Assembly (NCBI GenBank): GCA_944472155.2
Contig: OX235274.1
Span: 30,998,052 to 31,062,051 of the forward strand
Direction: 5' to 3'
Length of the DNA stretch: 64,000 nucleotides
Source of the DNA: Trichobilharzia szidati
Lineage: Eukaryota > Platyhelminthes > Trematoda > Strigeidida > Schistosomatidae
Part shown: positions 10,883-22,522 of the stretch, piece after piece
Layout: every line of letters starts with the position of its first letter
Numbering within the stretch: the first letter of the stretch is position 1
Notes under the pieces: generated by a model
Database searches by the model: none
What the model was told of the DNA's origin: nothing
Seen by the model: only the letters and a program-made list of their open reading frames with translations
Program-made: the position numbers and the translations under genes

Positions 10883-12254
10883 TTTATTTTCTCCAGAACC
10901 ATTCATCATTGGTTTGATATGGTTGCAAATCTCTTAGGAGATATTATTTCCTTCGATGTTATAGATGCGCTAGCCATGCTGACGTGTACGCCAATCACCT
11001 CCAAACATCTAGGAGCAAACTGAATCTTATTGCTGATCAAAAATCTAATCACACGAATATATATATGTATATATGTATACATGTTGTCAAGGGACTTAGC
11101 CCTAAGTTCCTATTGTAATGAAGACGTCTTCGCTTTGAACCGATAAATACTATGTATTTGTTTCAACTTTAAATTCAAAACACCAGTATTCCTTGAACGA
11201 AATTATATTGTTTGGCAATTAAAGCGAAACAATATACAAAGTTTTTATTCGTATTTGTTTCCACCTTCATTCAACTTGCAAGCGATCGAACCATTCGCGC
11301 CTTCGAGTTGCCCACCAATGGCTGCCAGTTCCAATAAACAAACGTTCAGTGTTCACGTCCATTGACACATGTCTTATATTAGTACTTACTGACAATGCTG
11401 AACATTAAAAACACTAAAGTGTTAGCCCCCCTACCCCGCCAACATCATTTCATTCAATCTTTGAATACCTTTCATATTTTGCTTGCTTGAATTAAATTTC
11501 TTTCACTTAATGAAATATCAAATAAGCTAATGAGGTTAATAGCTTTATGATCACATGTAATTATTATCTGATAAGTAATATCTCTATACGCAGGTGAATG
11601 CCTAAACGCGTAGGTGAACATTCATACCTCTGAGTACGTTTATATGTATATACGCAGTCTTGTGCTCACATTATTATTTCATTTCCCGATAAATCATTTT
11701 TCATTATATAGCTCTGCTTAATAGTGCTATTCTCAGAATTACTGTTGAAATTCATTTGACTCAATTGTAATAATACTAACAGTAACATTACTACTAATAA
11801 TACTATCAGTAGGGTAATTAGTACACGTAAAGTGAAGAAATTCTTGTTACTAAAAGCTCGCGATTCAGTAGAAGTATCTTAAATCTATGCAGAATCACAT
11901 TAACAAGTTGACTTATTGTTTATTCTTTTATTTTTCTCTTCGTTTTCATTCTTTCTTCTTTTAAAAATAAATTTAAATATACACATATTTGAATTCCAGA
12001 ATTATTCACATTATTAATTAATCAGGTACATGATACATACACACTTACATACATATATCAAGTCATCCGATCCGATATTCACTGTTGTAAGTAACGTCTT
12101 GAATCTAGATCTGCTTACTCACACTCATTGAAAATTATCAATAACCAGAAGGAGTATAAGTGGACTCATGTTTTAATAAAACTCAAATGGCTTCCTCTCT
12201 TTTTCCTTTTTTCTTCTGTTTCTTTCAAGAATTGACTTCTGTAGGGATTGTATT
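10883..12254. other. No gene recognised
   Basis: AT-rich, with a short (AT)n stretch around 11058-11080. No exon-like frame seen. Confidence 0.5.
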
Positions 12255-12615
12255 TGTTTCAGGTCGGACTACGGATTGATATCAGTTAGAAAGTACTGGA
12301 TAGCTGTTTCATCCCACTAGCTTGAGATTCATCGGCAACACGCACCCACTGGGTTTCGAACCCAGGACCTTCCGGTTACAGGCAAGCGAGCTCGTAGACC
12401 ATTCAGCCACTGTGATCTGACTCAATGGCTGACACATGAATTGTAACTTCTACCGATTCGTGATAGTTAGCACGACCACCAACCAATGTCATCAACAGGA
12501 ATTCCATTCTCACTCTGACTGGATGGACCCCATTGGTCACGACTTCTCACTAGAACCTCAGGGAACTTCGTCCTGTAGCAAGTCACTAGCGAGGATCAGA
12601 TTAATTTTCAACAAT
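12255..12615 (-). repeat. S1 SINE, near full length
   Basis: Contains, in reverse, the tail, a degenerate hammerhead (core CCGATGA), GGTTTCGAACCCAGG around the B box, AGCGAGCTCGTAGACC around the A box, and the upstream block. Confidence 0.75.
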
Positions 12616-12734
12616 TAGTTTGTTTCTTTTACAAACTTAGAAATTCAGAGATATTGTAGTTACTTATATAAGATAAGCTAATATCATTAAGTAACTGGAA
12701 AAATTTAAAAGAGATTGCCTCCTTTACTTATCCA

Positions 12735-13365
12735 GCTAGGAAGCATCGTTTCAACTACAGGCAGTCGGAACGGATGAAGATGTCAAAGTCAGTCAGAATC
12801 GCAAAAGGCAAGACACGCCATCATCAATCTGAAACCATTTTGGAAATCTTCCGCACTCAGCATAATGAACAAGAATCTCATTTTCAACACCAATATGAAG
12901 TTGGTTCTTCTGTACGAGTCAGAAAATTGCACTGTGTGTCAGTCACGAAAGTGATTTCCAACAGCCTGCTGAAGACTTTCATCAACAGGTGCCCACTTCG
13001 CTGCATACTGAAGATCAAATAACCAGCCAGAAAGAATTAGCAACAAGAAACTCTGGCTGGGAACAAACCAACCAAGAACCGATTACTCAACAAATATGTA
13101 GGAGAAAATGGAGATGAATCAGGCATACATTGAAGAGGCCGTCGAATGACATCGCTCTAGTGGAACCCGAATGGGAAGTGACGAGTGGGTCGTCGATGCG
13201 AGATTGACATGGAGGAGATCGTGTGGCGAGGAAGAGGAGATGAGAGAGTTTGGTCAATCGTGGACCCAGCTGAAAAGGACGGCAGAAAACAGAACAAAGT
13301 GGAGATGTGTTGTTGAAGCCCTATGTTCCATTCGGAACCCAAGGGAATAATAATAATAAATACAA
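12735..13365 (+). mobile_element. R: non-LTR retrotransposon 3' fragment
   Basis: The longest R copy. Translated pieces include the ADG/SETW region in damaged form, NSLLKTFINRCPLRCILKIK, and the basic tail around a TWRRS-like segment. It ends TATGTTCCATTCGGAACC then AAGGGAATAATAATAATAA. Several stops and frame changes are present. Confidence 0.8.
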
Positions 13366-13439
13366 GTAAGTGTCACAGAAATTTCGATGAATTGTTATTT
13401 TAAAAAAATAAAAATTCTCTTGCCCTTCATAAGGTTTAA

Positions 13440-13510
13440 TCAGGGATTGATATCAGTTAAAGAAGCCGTGGAAACTAGCCAGGGATTACTGGACAGCTGT
13501 TTCGTAACCT
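13440..13510 (-). repeat. S1 SINE, tail remnant
   Basis: Short reverse piece with ATTACTGGACAGCTGTTTCG, the 3' part of the S1 hammerhead segment. Confidence 0.55.
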
Positions 13511-13984
13511 AATGTAATAAAATAAGGCCAAAAGTTCGAAAGAAAGAGAGAAATTGGGGAAGAACTACTCAGAAGTCAGCATCAATGGTCACTCAGAAAG
13601 ACGATTGCATGTTGTATAAGGTGGAAATTTTCTTGGTTTCTGATAGAGCGCATGTGATATTTCTAGAACCATAGCGCTATATACTACTCATAGATTTGAG
13701 TAGTTTCCAAATAACCACGTTAAGAAGTAGTGCTTGACAGTGAACTAGAAGTGATTTTAAACACGTGACAGGTGTTTTGCTTGTTTTCGATTTGATTTAG
13801 CTGAAAGAGTCGAATCAGTTTAAACCATCTGAGTTAAAACTCGCTACCTGGATGAACTGGTAATATGATCTGAGCTCCTGACAAGAATTTGTAGGTATTA
13901 CACTATGAAGATCATTGTGAAATGTTTTCAACGGGCAGCAGAATTTAATCTACACCTGCCCCATTCACTCGCTATTGAAGATTA
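13511..13984. other. No gene recognised
   Basis: About 13800-13925 resembles 23195-23290 (shared GAATCAGTT and GAACTGGTAAT spacing), suggesting an unnamed repeat. Confidence 0.35.
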
Positions 13985-15165
13985 AAACACAAAATAATCG
14001 AGCAAAGAATATTCTTTTCGATAAATTCCTCTTCCAGGCTCTACAATTATATATATGTTTATATACACAGAATATTTTAAATTAGTAGTTAATAACAATA
14101 GAAAGAAAAAGACTCTAGAATTTCATTTCTAGACGTCCTTATGACCAGAAAAGAGGATGGCACAATAAGAAGAAGTGTTTATAGAAAACCTGCATCAGCG
14201 GGCCAGTACACACATTTTCTCAGCTTTGTGCCCTTGAAATACAAACGCAATCTAATAAAGTGCTTGGTCCACGGAGCAAGAGCAAGAGAGATTTGCTCGG
14301 ATGAATGTCTTGACGAGGAGCTTAACAATATTAAACGGTTGCTAAGTAAGAATAGTTATCCCGAAAAGTTTATTGATAAGAATATGAATCTAAAACCAAA
14401 ACAGTCCAAGTTACCAACAGTTCCAAAGAAAGCCTTGTTCTTACAGATGCAGTTCCTAGGAGACAACACAAGTGAGATACTAACACATTGCCTCAGAAAT
14501 TCGGTATAAAGAGCATTCCCTGCTGCTCATTTACGCTGTATCTTCAAAACCACTCCTCTTCTGCGTTCGGGAATAAAAGACTAACTGCCTAATTTCGCCT
14601 CTTCCATGTGTATATACCTATTTAACTGCTCCTGTGGAGCCAGTTACATAGGCCGTACAATCACGCGTGTTTCGCGTCGAATTTCCGAACATCACCCTGC
14701 GTGGTGATTGACGTTAACCATGCTTTCAGGGCCATTTACCGCATACCAACAAATCTTAAATTTGCCTTAAGAGTTCGACAACTAAATATTGCTGAGGCTG
14801 TGGGGATCCATATTAACAAGCCTAATTTGTGCATCCAAAAGAAGTAAGTTCACACACTATCATTACCTTGGCCATCTAAGTTTGAGTGATCCTGAATTTT
14901 TGTGGAATTTTTCTAATTTTAGTTGATATTCTATTCGCTACTGTATCTTTATTTTTATTATTATAATTTAAGCATCTTTAATGAACTGTGATTCCATTGA
15001 TCTTACTGTAAAAATCTATATTATTTTTAAAAAATACTACTATGTTATTGACTACTATTCTAGAATATTCTATGTATATAAACATATATATATAATTGTA
15101 GAGCCTGGAAGAGGAATTTATCGAAAAGAATATTCTTTGCTCGATTATTTTGTCTTTTATATATG
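13985..15165 (+). mobile_element. PLE copy between inverted terminal repeats
   Basis: Penelope-like retroelements encode a reverse transcriptase joined to a GIY-YIG endonuclease. Here a frame gives ISFLDVLMTR, SVYRKPASAGQYTHFLSF and YKRNLIKCLVHGA (end of the RT domain). A second stretch near 14630-14710 gives CSCGASYIGRTITRVSRR (GIY-YIG). It is interrupted and lacks the RT catalytic part. About 115 bp at 13985-14100 recurs inverted at about 15045-15165, a terminal arrangement known for PLEs. Confidence 0.8.
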
Positions 15166-15204
15166 TCTGAAAGAATATTTTTGCAATATTGAAGATTAAG
15201 TTGC

Positions 15205-15385
15205 TAGAATGGATAAACAACAACAAGGAATTCTGGTGGACAACGAATCAGCCAACAGATATGCAGAAGAAAATGCAGGTTGTTTGGATACACGTTGAAG
15301 AGAGCTTCAAGTGATATGCCAAGCTGTCGAGTGAAACCTGAATGGAAAACAACCACTCGGGTATGAGTCCCAGGATGATACATAC
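15205..15385 (+). mobile_element. R: short non-LTR fragment
   Basis: Matches the segment of other R copies that reads TCTGGTGGACAACGAATCAG and continues to GTGAAACCTGAATGG. Heavily decayed. Confidence 0.55.
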
Positions 15386-15599
15386 TTGAGACTTTAAATC
15401 ATCCCATCCGGAACTGGTAAAGATAGGCGTAGCTAGTAAGCCAGAGGACTTAAATAATGAAATCGAGCATATGAAGAAAATATTACTAGTGAATAACTAA
15501 CTATCCACTAGAATTTATTCAGAAATGTATGTAAGATTAACAGTGGAAATGACAAAAATAACAAAAATAATATAGAATTGAAAGCCTCTGTAGTACTGC

Positions 15600-15900
15600 C
15601 GTATTATAAAGAATGAACGTCAGAGGCCTTATGTACGATTCTCAATGAGGCTGGAATTTGGATGGTATTTAAGCCAACTAACTCTCACAAAGATAAACGT
15701 TGTTGGCTTGGGGACCCAACAGATCCAATTAAGAAAAATAATATAACTTATCAAATGTCATACAATGACTATGGGGTAAATTGTATAGGTCAAACTAGTA
15801 GATCATGGTCAACTAGATTATTATTGGAACATAAAAGAACATTCTTTAATTTTTTTTTTGTCTATACAAGTTTTTTGGCTGTTACATGAACTTATTTGAA
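15600..15900 (+). pseudogene. PLE endonuclease (GIY-YIG) fragment
   Basis: The frame at 15662-15889 reads VFKPTNSHKDKRCWLGDPTD, then NCIGQTSRSWSTRL and LEHKR. The CIGQTSR block corresponds to YIGQTxR of PLE GIY-YIG domains. The same lineage is seen on the minus strand near 57.7-58.1 kb. No RT part is attached. Confidence 0.68.
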
Positions 15901-15937
15901 ATTATGTCCGAGTATAGATTGCAACACACTGTGGTAA

Positions 15938-16165
15938 TTAAAAGATTAAAACAAATTGAAATAGAGGAAAGCCAATGCATCGTAACACATAGGTAAAGAA
16001 TCCTACACAACCCAGTGATTTAAACAAGCAGCCGTTTTCTTTTTGTGAATCATAAAATAGTGCGAACTTTTCATAGATGGCTGTTTGCTGATTATTTTCC
16101 CATAATTTTAAAGCGATAAAACCTAGTCCCTTGATGGCCAACATTTCATCATTACAGGTCGTCAT
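15938..16165 (-). other. Unrecognised 75-codon open frame
   Basis: Translated product has balanced composition (KGLGFIALKLWENNQQTA) and a hydrophobic C-terminal third. No family recognised and no splice context worked out. It may be chance or an old repeat. Confidence 0.15.
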
Positions 16166-17029
16166 TCAAAACTATTCGTCCACTTCTAAAGTAATTTTGA
16201 CTAATAGTGTTCAGACAGACGGCTGCTTGTCCTTAAAAATAGCATGTTTAACACTTTTCGGTCCATTTTTAACCCGCTACCAGGGATGTTCATATATGTA
16301 TCTCTCAAAATATTTTTGATTGTATTTCTTTTTTTTTAGTTTTTAATTGTCTGTCCTCAGTTTTATAAGTGTTATTTGATATTTGACAAAAGAATATTAA
16401 GTGCCTACTTCATTCGCTTATATCTACCGTGAAACACTTCGCTTTTATTGTATTCATTTTAAACAACATAGAATAAGTGGGATGTTTTGAAATAGATTTA
16501 CAATATAGTACTATTCCCCAGCATGTGTTTCAAGGAAACTCGCAAAATAATACAGAGAAGTTAATCTCTAACTTTATACCAGATCGTCGTGTGTTCAGTG
16601 GAGTTGAATTATATACTAATCCGAAATTTCGGTATTTTCCAGTTTGTAATAGTTATTTGTAATAGTACTTCACAATGACCGAATCACAGGAAATCAAACA
16701 ACATCAGAGAGGGTCGAACTTAGGAATTTATACTTGGCAAAATTAACTGTAATTCATATAATAAATATTAACAATCAATAGTAAGCATTCAAACAATAAA
16801 GTAATAGAAATTGTCAGTCACCACACCAGTGTACTCCGAAAGCATCAAACCGATGAAACAACTGGTCTCACTGACTGACTAAGTTCCAGCATACAGCTTA
16901 GCATAAAAGTGCAGTAGTTCAAGTTACCACACTTCATGTAACACATAAAGGTAGAAAGAAGGGGAAAAACATTCGGGCAAATAAGTTCATGGTGTCATTT
17001 GATGCACAACCTTCTTGTTCACAATGATT
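16166..17029. other. No gene recognised
   Basis: AT-rich. The frame at 16477-16662 has no recognisable features. Confidence 0.4.
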
Positions 17030-18150
17030 CCAATCAATGAAACTATTCAGATTATCTGTCAACAGTTTGATCTTCTACCAATTCCAGAGTGTGTGCAATT
17101 CCAGTTTGACAACAGTCTTTACCGCCAAATAGATGATGTAGCTATGGCAGTCCACTTAATCCTGTTTTAGCAGATATATTCATGTTCAACCTTGAAAGAA
17201 CAAAGTTGAAGTATGCAATCGAAGAAACAACTTCTGACTGTCGATATGTCAATGACACATTTTTAGTGTGCAATAATGAAAGCCATGCTTCCTACTTACT
17301 CATATTATTCAATGACGCACTTACAAATATTGAATTTACTATAGAACTTGAAAATGATGGAAAGTTCCATTTCCCCGACATTACTATGGAATGCCTGGAA
17401 GATGATAGTCTCCAGAAGTCAATTTACCGAAAGCCCACATGGAGAGGACAATACCTACATTTTTATAGTTTTTGTCCAAATAGCTCTAAACGAGGACCAG
17501 TCACCATTGTAAACTACAGAGCTAGGAGATTATGATCTACAGAGAAATTAGAGGAAGAATTTATGTTTGTCGAAAATATGTTGAAAAGCGGCGGTTACCC
17601 TCAAAGGTTCATTAAGAAGTAGGGAAGATCTGAAGGATCAAATATCAAGCAAATCACAGTGGAAAAAAGCCAGTCTACATTCAACTTGATTTTAAAGGTG
17701 AAAATATTGCAGCAATTGTCAACAGAAGATTGAGGACGTCACTAGGCAGAGCATATTCTACCGCTAAGCTGGTTCCCCTCTGTCGAACAAACTGCTCTTT
17801 GGTGCAATCTCATGTTAACTCCAACTGTATATGCAAATTTACATGTATCTGTGGGAGCAGTTACATTGGAAGAACAGAAAGAAGAAGGGCATACCTCTGA
17901 TTTTCTGAACATGTACCAAAAAGCCTATGCCTAAAGGGAACAAATGCTTTAAACAGTGTCATCGCCAGACATCTCCTTGACACGGATCTTGAGGTGGACG
18001 TCACAAGATCGTTCAAAATTATCAGCAGGCAAAAGAGTTCAGTTCTCCTTAAGTTTTCGAAAGCAATTTCCATCAAATGCCTGAAACCCGATATATGTGT
18101 TCAGAAAGAAGAGGTTATCAGTCTTTTCTTAATAATAATATATACATATA
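17030..18150 (+). mobile_element. PLE fragment: reverse transcriptase palm to GIY-YIG endonuclease
   Basis: Pieces in order: NSLYRQIDDVAMAV (equivalent to YxQxDGVAMGSPL), RYVNDTFLVC (the YVDD catalytic motif with Asp changed to Asn), SIYRKPTWRGQYLHFYSF, a 17660-17880 frame giving VNRRLRTSLGRAYSTAKL, and CICGSSYIGRTERR. It ends with ARHLLDTDLEVDVTRSFKII. Stops and frame changes break it at about 17165, 17535, 17620 and 17898. This is a dead copy. Confidence 0.85.
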
Positions 18151-18439
18151 TATATATTATTATTACTGTATGCATTTATTGATCGACTGATTTTGTTTAA
18201 AAATGAACTCTGTGCAAGTATGCCAAAACTGTTTCTGCAGATATGCTTAATAATGACTTTGGCCTGTAAGTAGCTGATGAGAAGCCAACGAAATAAATGG
18301 TGGTACCATTTTCTCCTGCAAAAACTGTTGTTCTTGCTTCATTCAAATTCATTAAGGGGAATAAATGTATCAAATTATAATGAGCAGAGGTGGGATGGAG
18401 AAGGAATAGTACTAGTACTATGAAAAAACGATAGGGTCT

Positions 18440-19260
18440 GATGGATATAGGAGGTCACAGAGACTGAATGCATCTGAGCCACTGAGAACGATTATGAGTC
18501 ATACTACCAGTAGTTTCCAATCACAGGTTCTTAACACCCTGAGGACTCCAACAAGGCAATCTACAGATCCATACTTCGCTGGCTGAAAGCAGCTGTCAAA
18601 GACTTCGTGGACTGATGCCAGGCTTTGTTTGGTTTGACCACTTCTAACTCTTTTCCAATCTGATCTTATGCTAACTAACACTACCAATCGACGAATGTGG
18701 TGGTCCGAAATGCACGACACGTGTCCCAGCCATTTCAAATGATATAGTTTCACAACCCAGTTGATTGACTGTCCTTCTTAACCAAGCACTCCACACCTAA
18801 CCTCAGTACTGTTCTCTATATTATACTTAACACGGGTGATAGAATGCAAACATCTGTGGACAGAAACGTCTAAACTCATCACATCTTCCACCCTGAATTA
18901 CCAAGTCTCACAGCAATAAAGGACGATGGAGAAAACTTCTGAACAGTATAAAGGTCCTTTCATCGAAAACCGAATATCAAGTGTGCGCTAGAGATGATGT
19001 AGGCTGGTAAATGTCACATAAGTCTTTTGTATCCACCAGCTGACATTTTGTCAGCCCTTAGTCCCTTGAGGCTGGTGCAACTTCCCAAATAAGTGAAGTG
19101 ATCAATACGCTCAACCACTTCACTTTCTATCATTAAACTAGGAGTCGGTGCAGTGCAGCTGTGTAACATCTTTTTGCATCTGACAAGAGCTAATTGCACT
19201 GCAAACATTCGAAGGGATCTAGTGCTTACAGAACCCAATTGATGCATTCATTAACAAACA
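18440..19260 (-). mobile_element. RTE-like non-LTR reverse transcriptase C-terminal fragment
   Basis: Minus-strand frames read VERIDHFTYLGSCTSLKG (after the palm), and KLYHLKWLGHVSCISDHH followed by SDWKRVRSGQTKQSL. This is the characteristic order FTYLGS ... LRWLGHV ... GWKKxRGGQxxTW of trematode RTE-type elements. Stops and frame changes interrupt it, and no endonuclease part is seen. Confidence 0.8.
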
Positions 19261-19544
19261 GTTCTTTTAGGTAATACTTCCAGCCGGTTCCATCCGCACT
19301 GTTGTAATGGAGTGCCACCTATATGGTCAGAGTGTTTCTCGGATCAGGATGATTTCGCAACCCTAATGATGAAGTATTTTAAGTGTGCAACCACTTGAAT
19401 AATCAGTCGACAGCAGTACTCAGATTAGTACCGAATGTTACTATAGAAAACAAAGGATTTTTCTTCACTGTCGCAGGATTCCAAGATGTTATTAATATTA
19501 TCAAAAACCTTCTTGTGCTATTCTTTCAGGCATATTTTTCCTTT

Positions 19545-19775
19545 ACATTCTCAGCGGAACATAGGGTTTCAAGCTAGAGGCTTGAAGTTTCGGTAGCAGT
19601 GGTGTTTAATTTTATGGGATGGGGTTGCTAGCCTCATTTCCAAACTTCCCTGTCTACCAGTCTTATTACCGACTTATTGATGTAAAGGTGTGCGTCGGTG
19701 GCCAGGGATCGAACTCTGGACCATACAAGGCCTGGTTGGCGAACATTCTACCGCTGTGCCACCGACGCCTTTTCG
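19545..19775 (-). repeat. S2 SINE (tRNA-Gly-derived)
   Basis: The reverse complement starts GCGTCGGTGGCACAGCGGTA, close to tRNA-Gly, with a B box around GTTCGATCCC. It then runs through a body with TAGCAACCCCATCCC and ends in a GTTCC..GGAAC-type tail. Confidence 0.8.
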
Positions 19776-20382
19776 TCACACAGAATTCTTAATATTACCA
19801 TTTTACTAAACCTTTTAAAAGCCTTTCTAGATTCTTGCTATGAAGAATGATGATTCAAATATTTTATAATACTAATAATAATAATTATTATTATTATTTT
19901 ATCTGGTTACAACAATTCAAGAAGAGATTAAGAATTTATGATCACACATTTAAAAACTAAATCATATTTTGATTCCAAATTCTTATTTTCGAAATGGCGC
20001 CAGTGTTTATTCACACTGGTGTTCATTACATTAAGAAATATGTTGATATTAACAATAAATTTACACATGAATTGTTGTAGTAACTAACACACTTACACAT
20101 GCACACAATTCCATGGTATGGTATTTTATGATCGCTTGTTTAATCTGGTCTTGTGTTTATAATGCACAAGTGTGCGGTGCTATCGGAGCCGATTTCGCCT
20201 CACCTATTTTAAGGTATTTACAAAAACACCGCCCTATTTGATAGTAGTAACTAACGGGGGATGACACTAAGTAAGTGAATAATTTCCTCCTCTGTGTTTA
20301 TACCTAGTGTGAACAGACGCTTGCATATTAAAACTTGCTTATAAAATATTAAAATTGTGTAAGTATTTTTTGTTTGTTCTCC
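19776..20382. other. No gene recognised
   Basis: AT-rich, with an (AAT)n-like stretch at 19868-19900. No coding frame. Confidence 0.5.
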
Positions 20383-20603
20383 TTTACGTTCCGAATGGGA
20401 CATAAGGCTTCAAGCTTGAGCTTTGAAGTTTTCACCAGCATTGGTTTTATTTTTACGCCCTGAGGTTGCTAGCCTCACATCCAACTTTTCCTCTTTACAG
20501 AGGTTAAGAAGTCCGTCCTTTGACTGGACACTAGTAACTAGTGTTATACGTCTAGTCCTTTCTTTGGTGTAGACTGAATTCTATCAGTCAAGTTTGCAAT
20601 GTG

Positions 20604-20648
20604 GCTTTGCTGACGAGTGCCAATTAGCACGAAACCTAGGTCCAAGGC
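20604..20648 (+). ncRNA. Hammerhead ribozyme, complete core
   Basis: GCTTTG (20604-20609) pairs with CAAGGC (20643-20648), six pairs with one G-U. Core CTGACGA is at 20610-20616; position 7 may be any base. Stem II is GTGC/GCAC with loop CAATTA. GAA is at 20631-20633. Stem III is ACC/GGT with loop TA, and cleavage is predicted after C20642 (GTC). All required residues are present. Confidence 0.85.
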
Positions 20649-20947
20649 TTCCTACCAATGGCCTCCAAGCATCTAATACTATCAAATCAATGTGCACCGT
20701 GATGGTGAGCTACCTAGAATGGTGGCCACATTGCAAACCTAACTGATAGAATTCAGTCTGTACCAAAGAAAGGACTGGACGCATAACACTAGTTACTAAT
20801 GTCCAATCAAAGTATCTAATACAGTCCTACAGGAGGTCAATCGCGAGCCTGAATAGTTCAGTGGTAACGCCTGTGACTGCAGCACTGAGTAATGCGGGTT
20901 CGAATCTCAGAAGGGATATGAGTTCCTTCGAGGTTGCAGATACGCCT

Positions 20948-20994
20948 TGCTGACTAATGAGTGCCAACTAGCACGAAACCTAGGTCGAAAGCTT
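20948..20994 (+). ncRNA. Decayed hammerhead of the S3 long form
   Basis: Same stems II and III as the upstream copy, but the core reads CTAATGA (G5 to A) after a four-base insertion that displaces stem I. It should be inactive. Confidence 0.6.
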
Positions 20995-21114
20995 CCTGCC
21001 GATTGCCTCCAACCATCTAATATCATTAAGAAGTGCGTCGACTGGAAATCGAACTCCGAACCGCATGTGTGTTCGGCAAGTGATGTGCCGCTGGATCACC
21101 AAAACACATGTAAG

Positions 21115-21365
21115 GATAAGGATAACTGTAATGTATCTGTGGTCTAGTAGTAGAATGCTAGACAACTACCCACTTGGTTTGAGCCTTTACTCCCCACTGA
21201 TGAACTCCTAGACCTCGATTAGTTTACTAGCCTGTAGTGAGACGGGAAAAAGGGGAAGGTTGGACGTGAGACTAGTAACCCTACCGCGTAAAACAATAAA
21301 GAATACTGCCGAGAATTCGAAGCTTGAAGCCGTATGTTCCACTCAGAACACAAGGAATAATACAA
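21115..21365 (+). repeat. S2 SINE
   Basis: Head with GTGGTCTAGTAGTAGAATGC, body with GGAAGGTTGGACGTGAGAC, tail CTTGAAGCCGTATGTTCCAC followed by AAGGAATAATA. The B box is degenerate. Confidence 0.72.
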
Positions 21366-22059
21366 AGACAGTAGTCTTTATTTTTGTTAGATGAACCAAA
21401 ACGGAAACAACATTGAGTCATTTTACAGATTTTCTAAATATGTATATATACATATATGTATACCAGTTTAATTCTATTGTAAATATAGAAGACAAGGGAC
21501 TTGGTAACGGAGTGTTATTTCGGAATTTGATATCTCCAAATTTGTAGAAATTATATACACCTCATATGAAAACAGTCATTTGCACAGATCTTTCATGTTA
21601 TTCTGCTCTTTGTGTCTTCCATATCATGCCGCCACTCTGCTTTATTTGCTCTCTTTGACGTCAAATCTATCTCTCCGCTATCTGATATATTTATGTGCCG
21701 ATGAATATCTCTTTATATACTACTGATAAATTCTTGTCAGTAGCGCACGCCACACCGTATCTGTGTAAAACCTATGCTGAGAGGTATCGGAGACAGGAAA
21801 AGCAAATCTCGAAAGTGAAAGAAACTCGATCATAAAATATTAATTTCAACTATATTATCCCATTCTTTGGAAAAACACTGACGACTCCCCTGAATAACAT
21901 TAGCAATAACTTCATATTGTTACACTGAATTTCCGGTTCTTTTATCTTGCAAAGCAGTTGGTTTAATTCTCAGTTCTTATTAACTGCTTTATTTTTAGAA
22001 GAATAATGAAGATTTTTCACTTGTAATTATAATATTATAAGCTATATTTCTTAATTTGT
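21366..22059. other. No gene recognised
   Basis: Part (about 21580-21760) resembles 8020-8225, including GATGAATATCTCTTTATA and TACTGATAAAT. This indicates an unnamed interspersed repeat. Confidence 0.4.
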
Positions 22060-22290
22060 AGTCATTTGGTGGATGGTAACTCCCAATGGAATCCAGCATG
22101 AACATTTCATCTTATTAGCGACGCGTCATCTAGATATGCCTGCATTCCCGATTGAGTGGTGGATGGTGTTCCAGCTAAGACTCAAAAGCCCGATACTCAT
22201 CGTTTCAAATGCTAAAGCGTTATCCACTAGACTTCTTTGGCCACGACAGCCACCTCTTTCTTGTGCAGTAGGCATTAATTATCACACGTT
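22060..22290 (-). repeat. S4 Sm-alpha-like retroposon
   Basis: The reverse complement carries the tRNA-like head (GTCTAGTGGATAACGCTTTA, GCATTTGAAACG) and a degenerate hammerhead before CTGGATTCCATTGG. The core is not intact. Confidence 0.65.
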
Positions 22291-22522
22291 TTCACTTGAA
22301 CGGTTCGTTCCAATTAGTCAACCGTAAAATCAAAGTTGAATTTAAAAACAAGTGACATATCTCTCAATCCTTATTTCGCAAATGTTAAAAGTAAAACGTT
22401 GGCAATCAACCCAACACTATTCAGCTATGGATTAAATTCTGAAACCAATAACTGTGTGAAAATCAAGACATGAAGGCAAATCCAGGAAACTAGTTTGTTT
22501 AGCAGTCAATCTAACAAAATTA

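Larger units (their letters stand above)
20518..21025 (+). mobile_element. S3 hammerhead retroposon, long form
   Basis: 508 bp insert. TTAAGAAGT plus one mismatch plus CGTC flanks it at 20504-20517 and 21026-21039. Order: left foldback arm (20518-20607), hammerhead and tail (20604-20690), right arm inverted (about 20695-20830), linker with CAGTCCTACAGGAGGTC, tRNA-like head (GAATAGTTCAGTGGTAACG; GGGTTCGAATC), a second damaged hammerhead (20948-20994), and the tail ending ATCTAATATCA. Confidence 0.83.
20383..21105 (-). repeat. S2 SINE split by an S3 insertion
   Basis: Tail and body lie at 20383-20517. The tRNA-like head resumes at 21026-21105 (TTAAGAAGTGCGTCGACTGG then CGAACTCCGAACC). The S3 long form sits between them. 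Confidence 0.75.

Noticed and set aside
17182..17535. Functional reverse transcriptase
   Set aside because: The catalytic YVDD motif reads YVND and stops interrupt both sides, so it was recorded as a dead PLE fragment.
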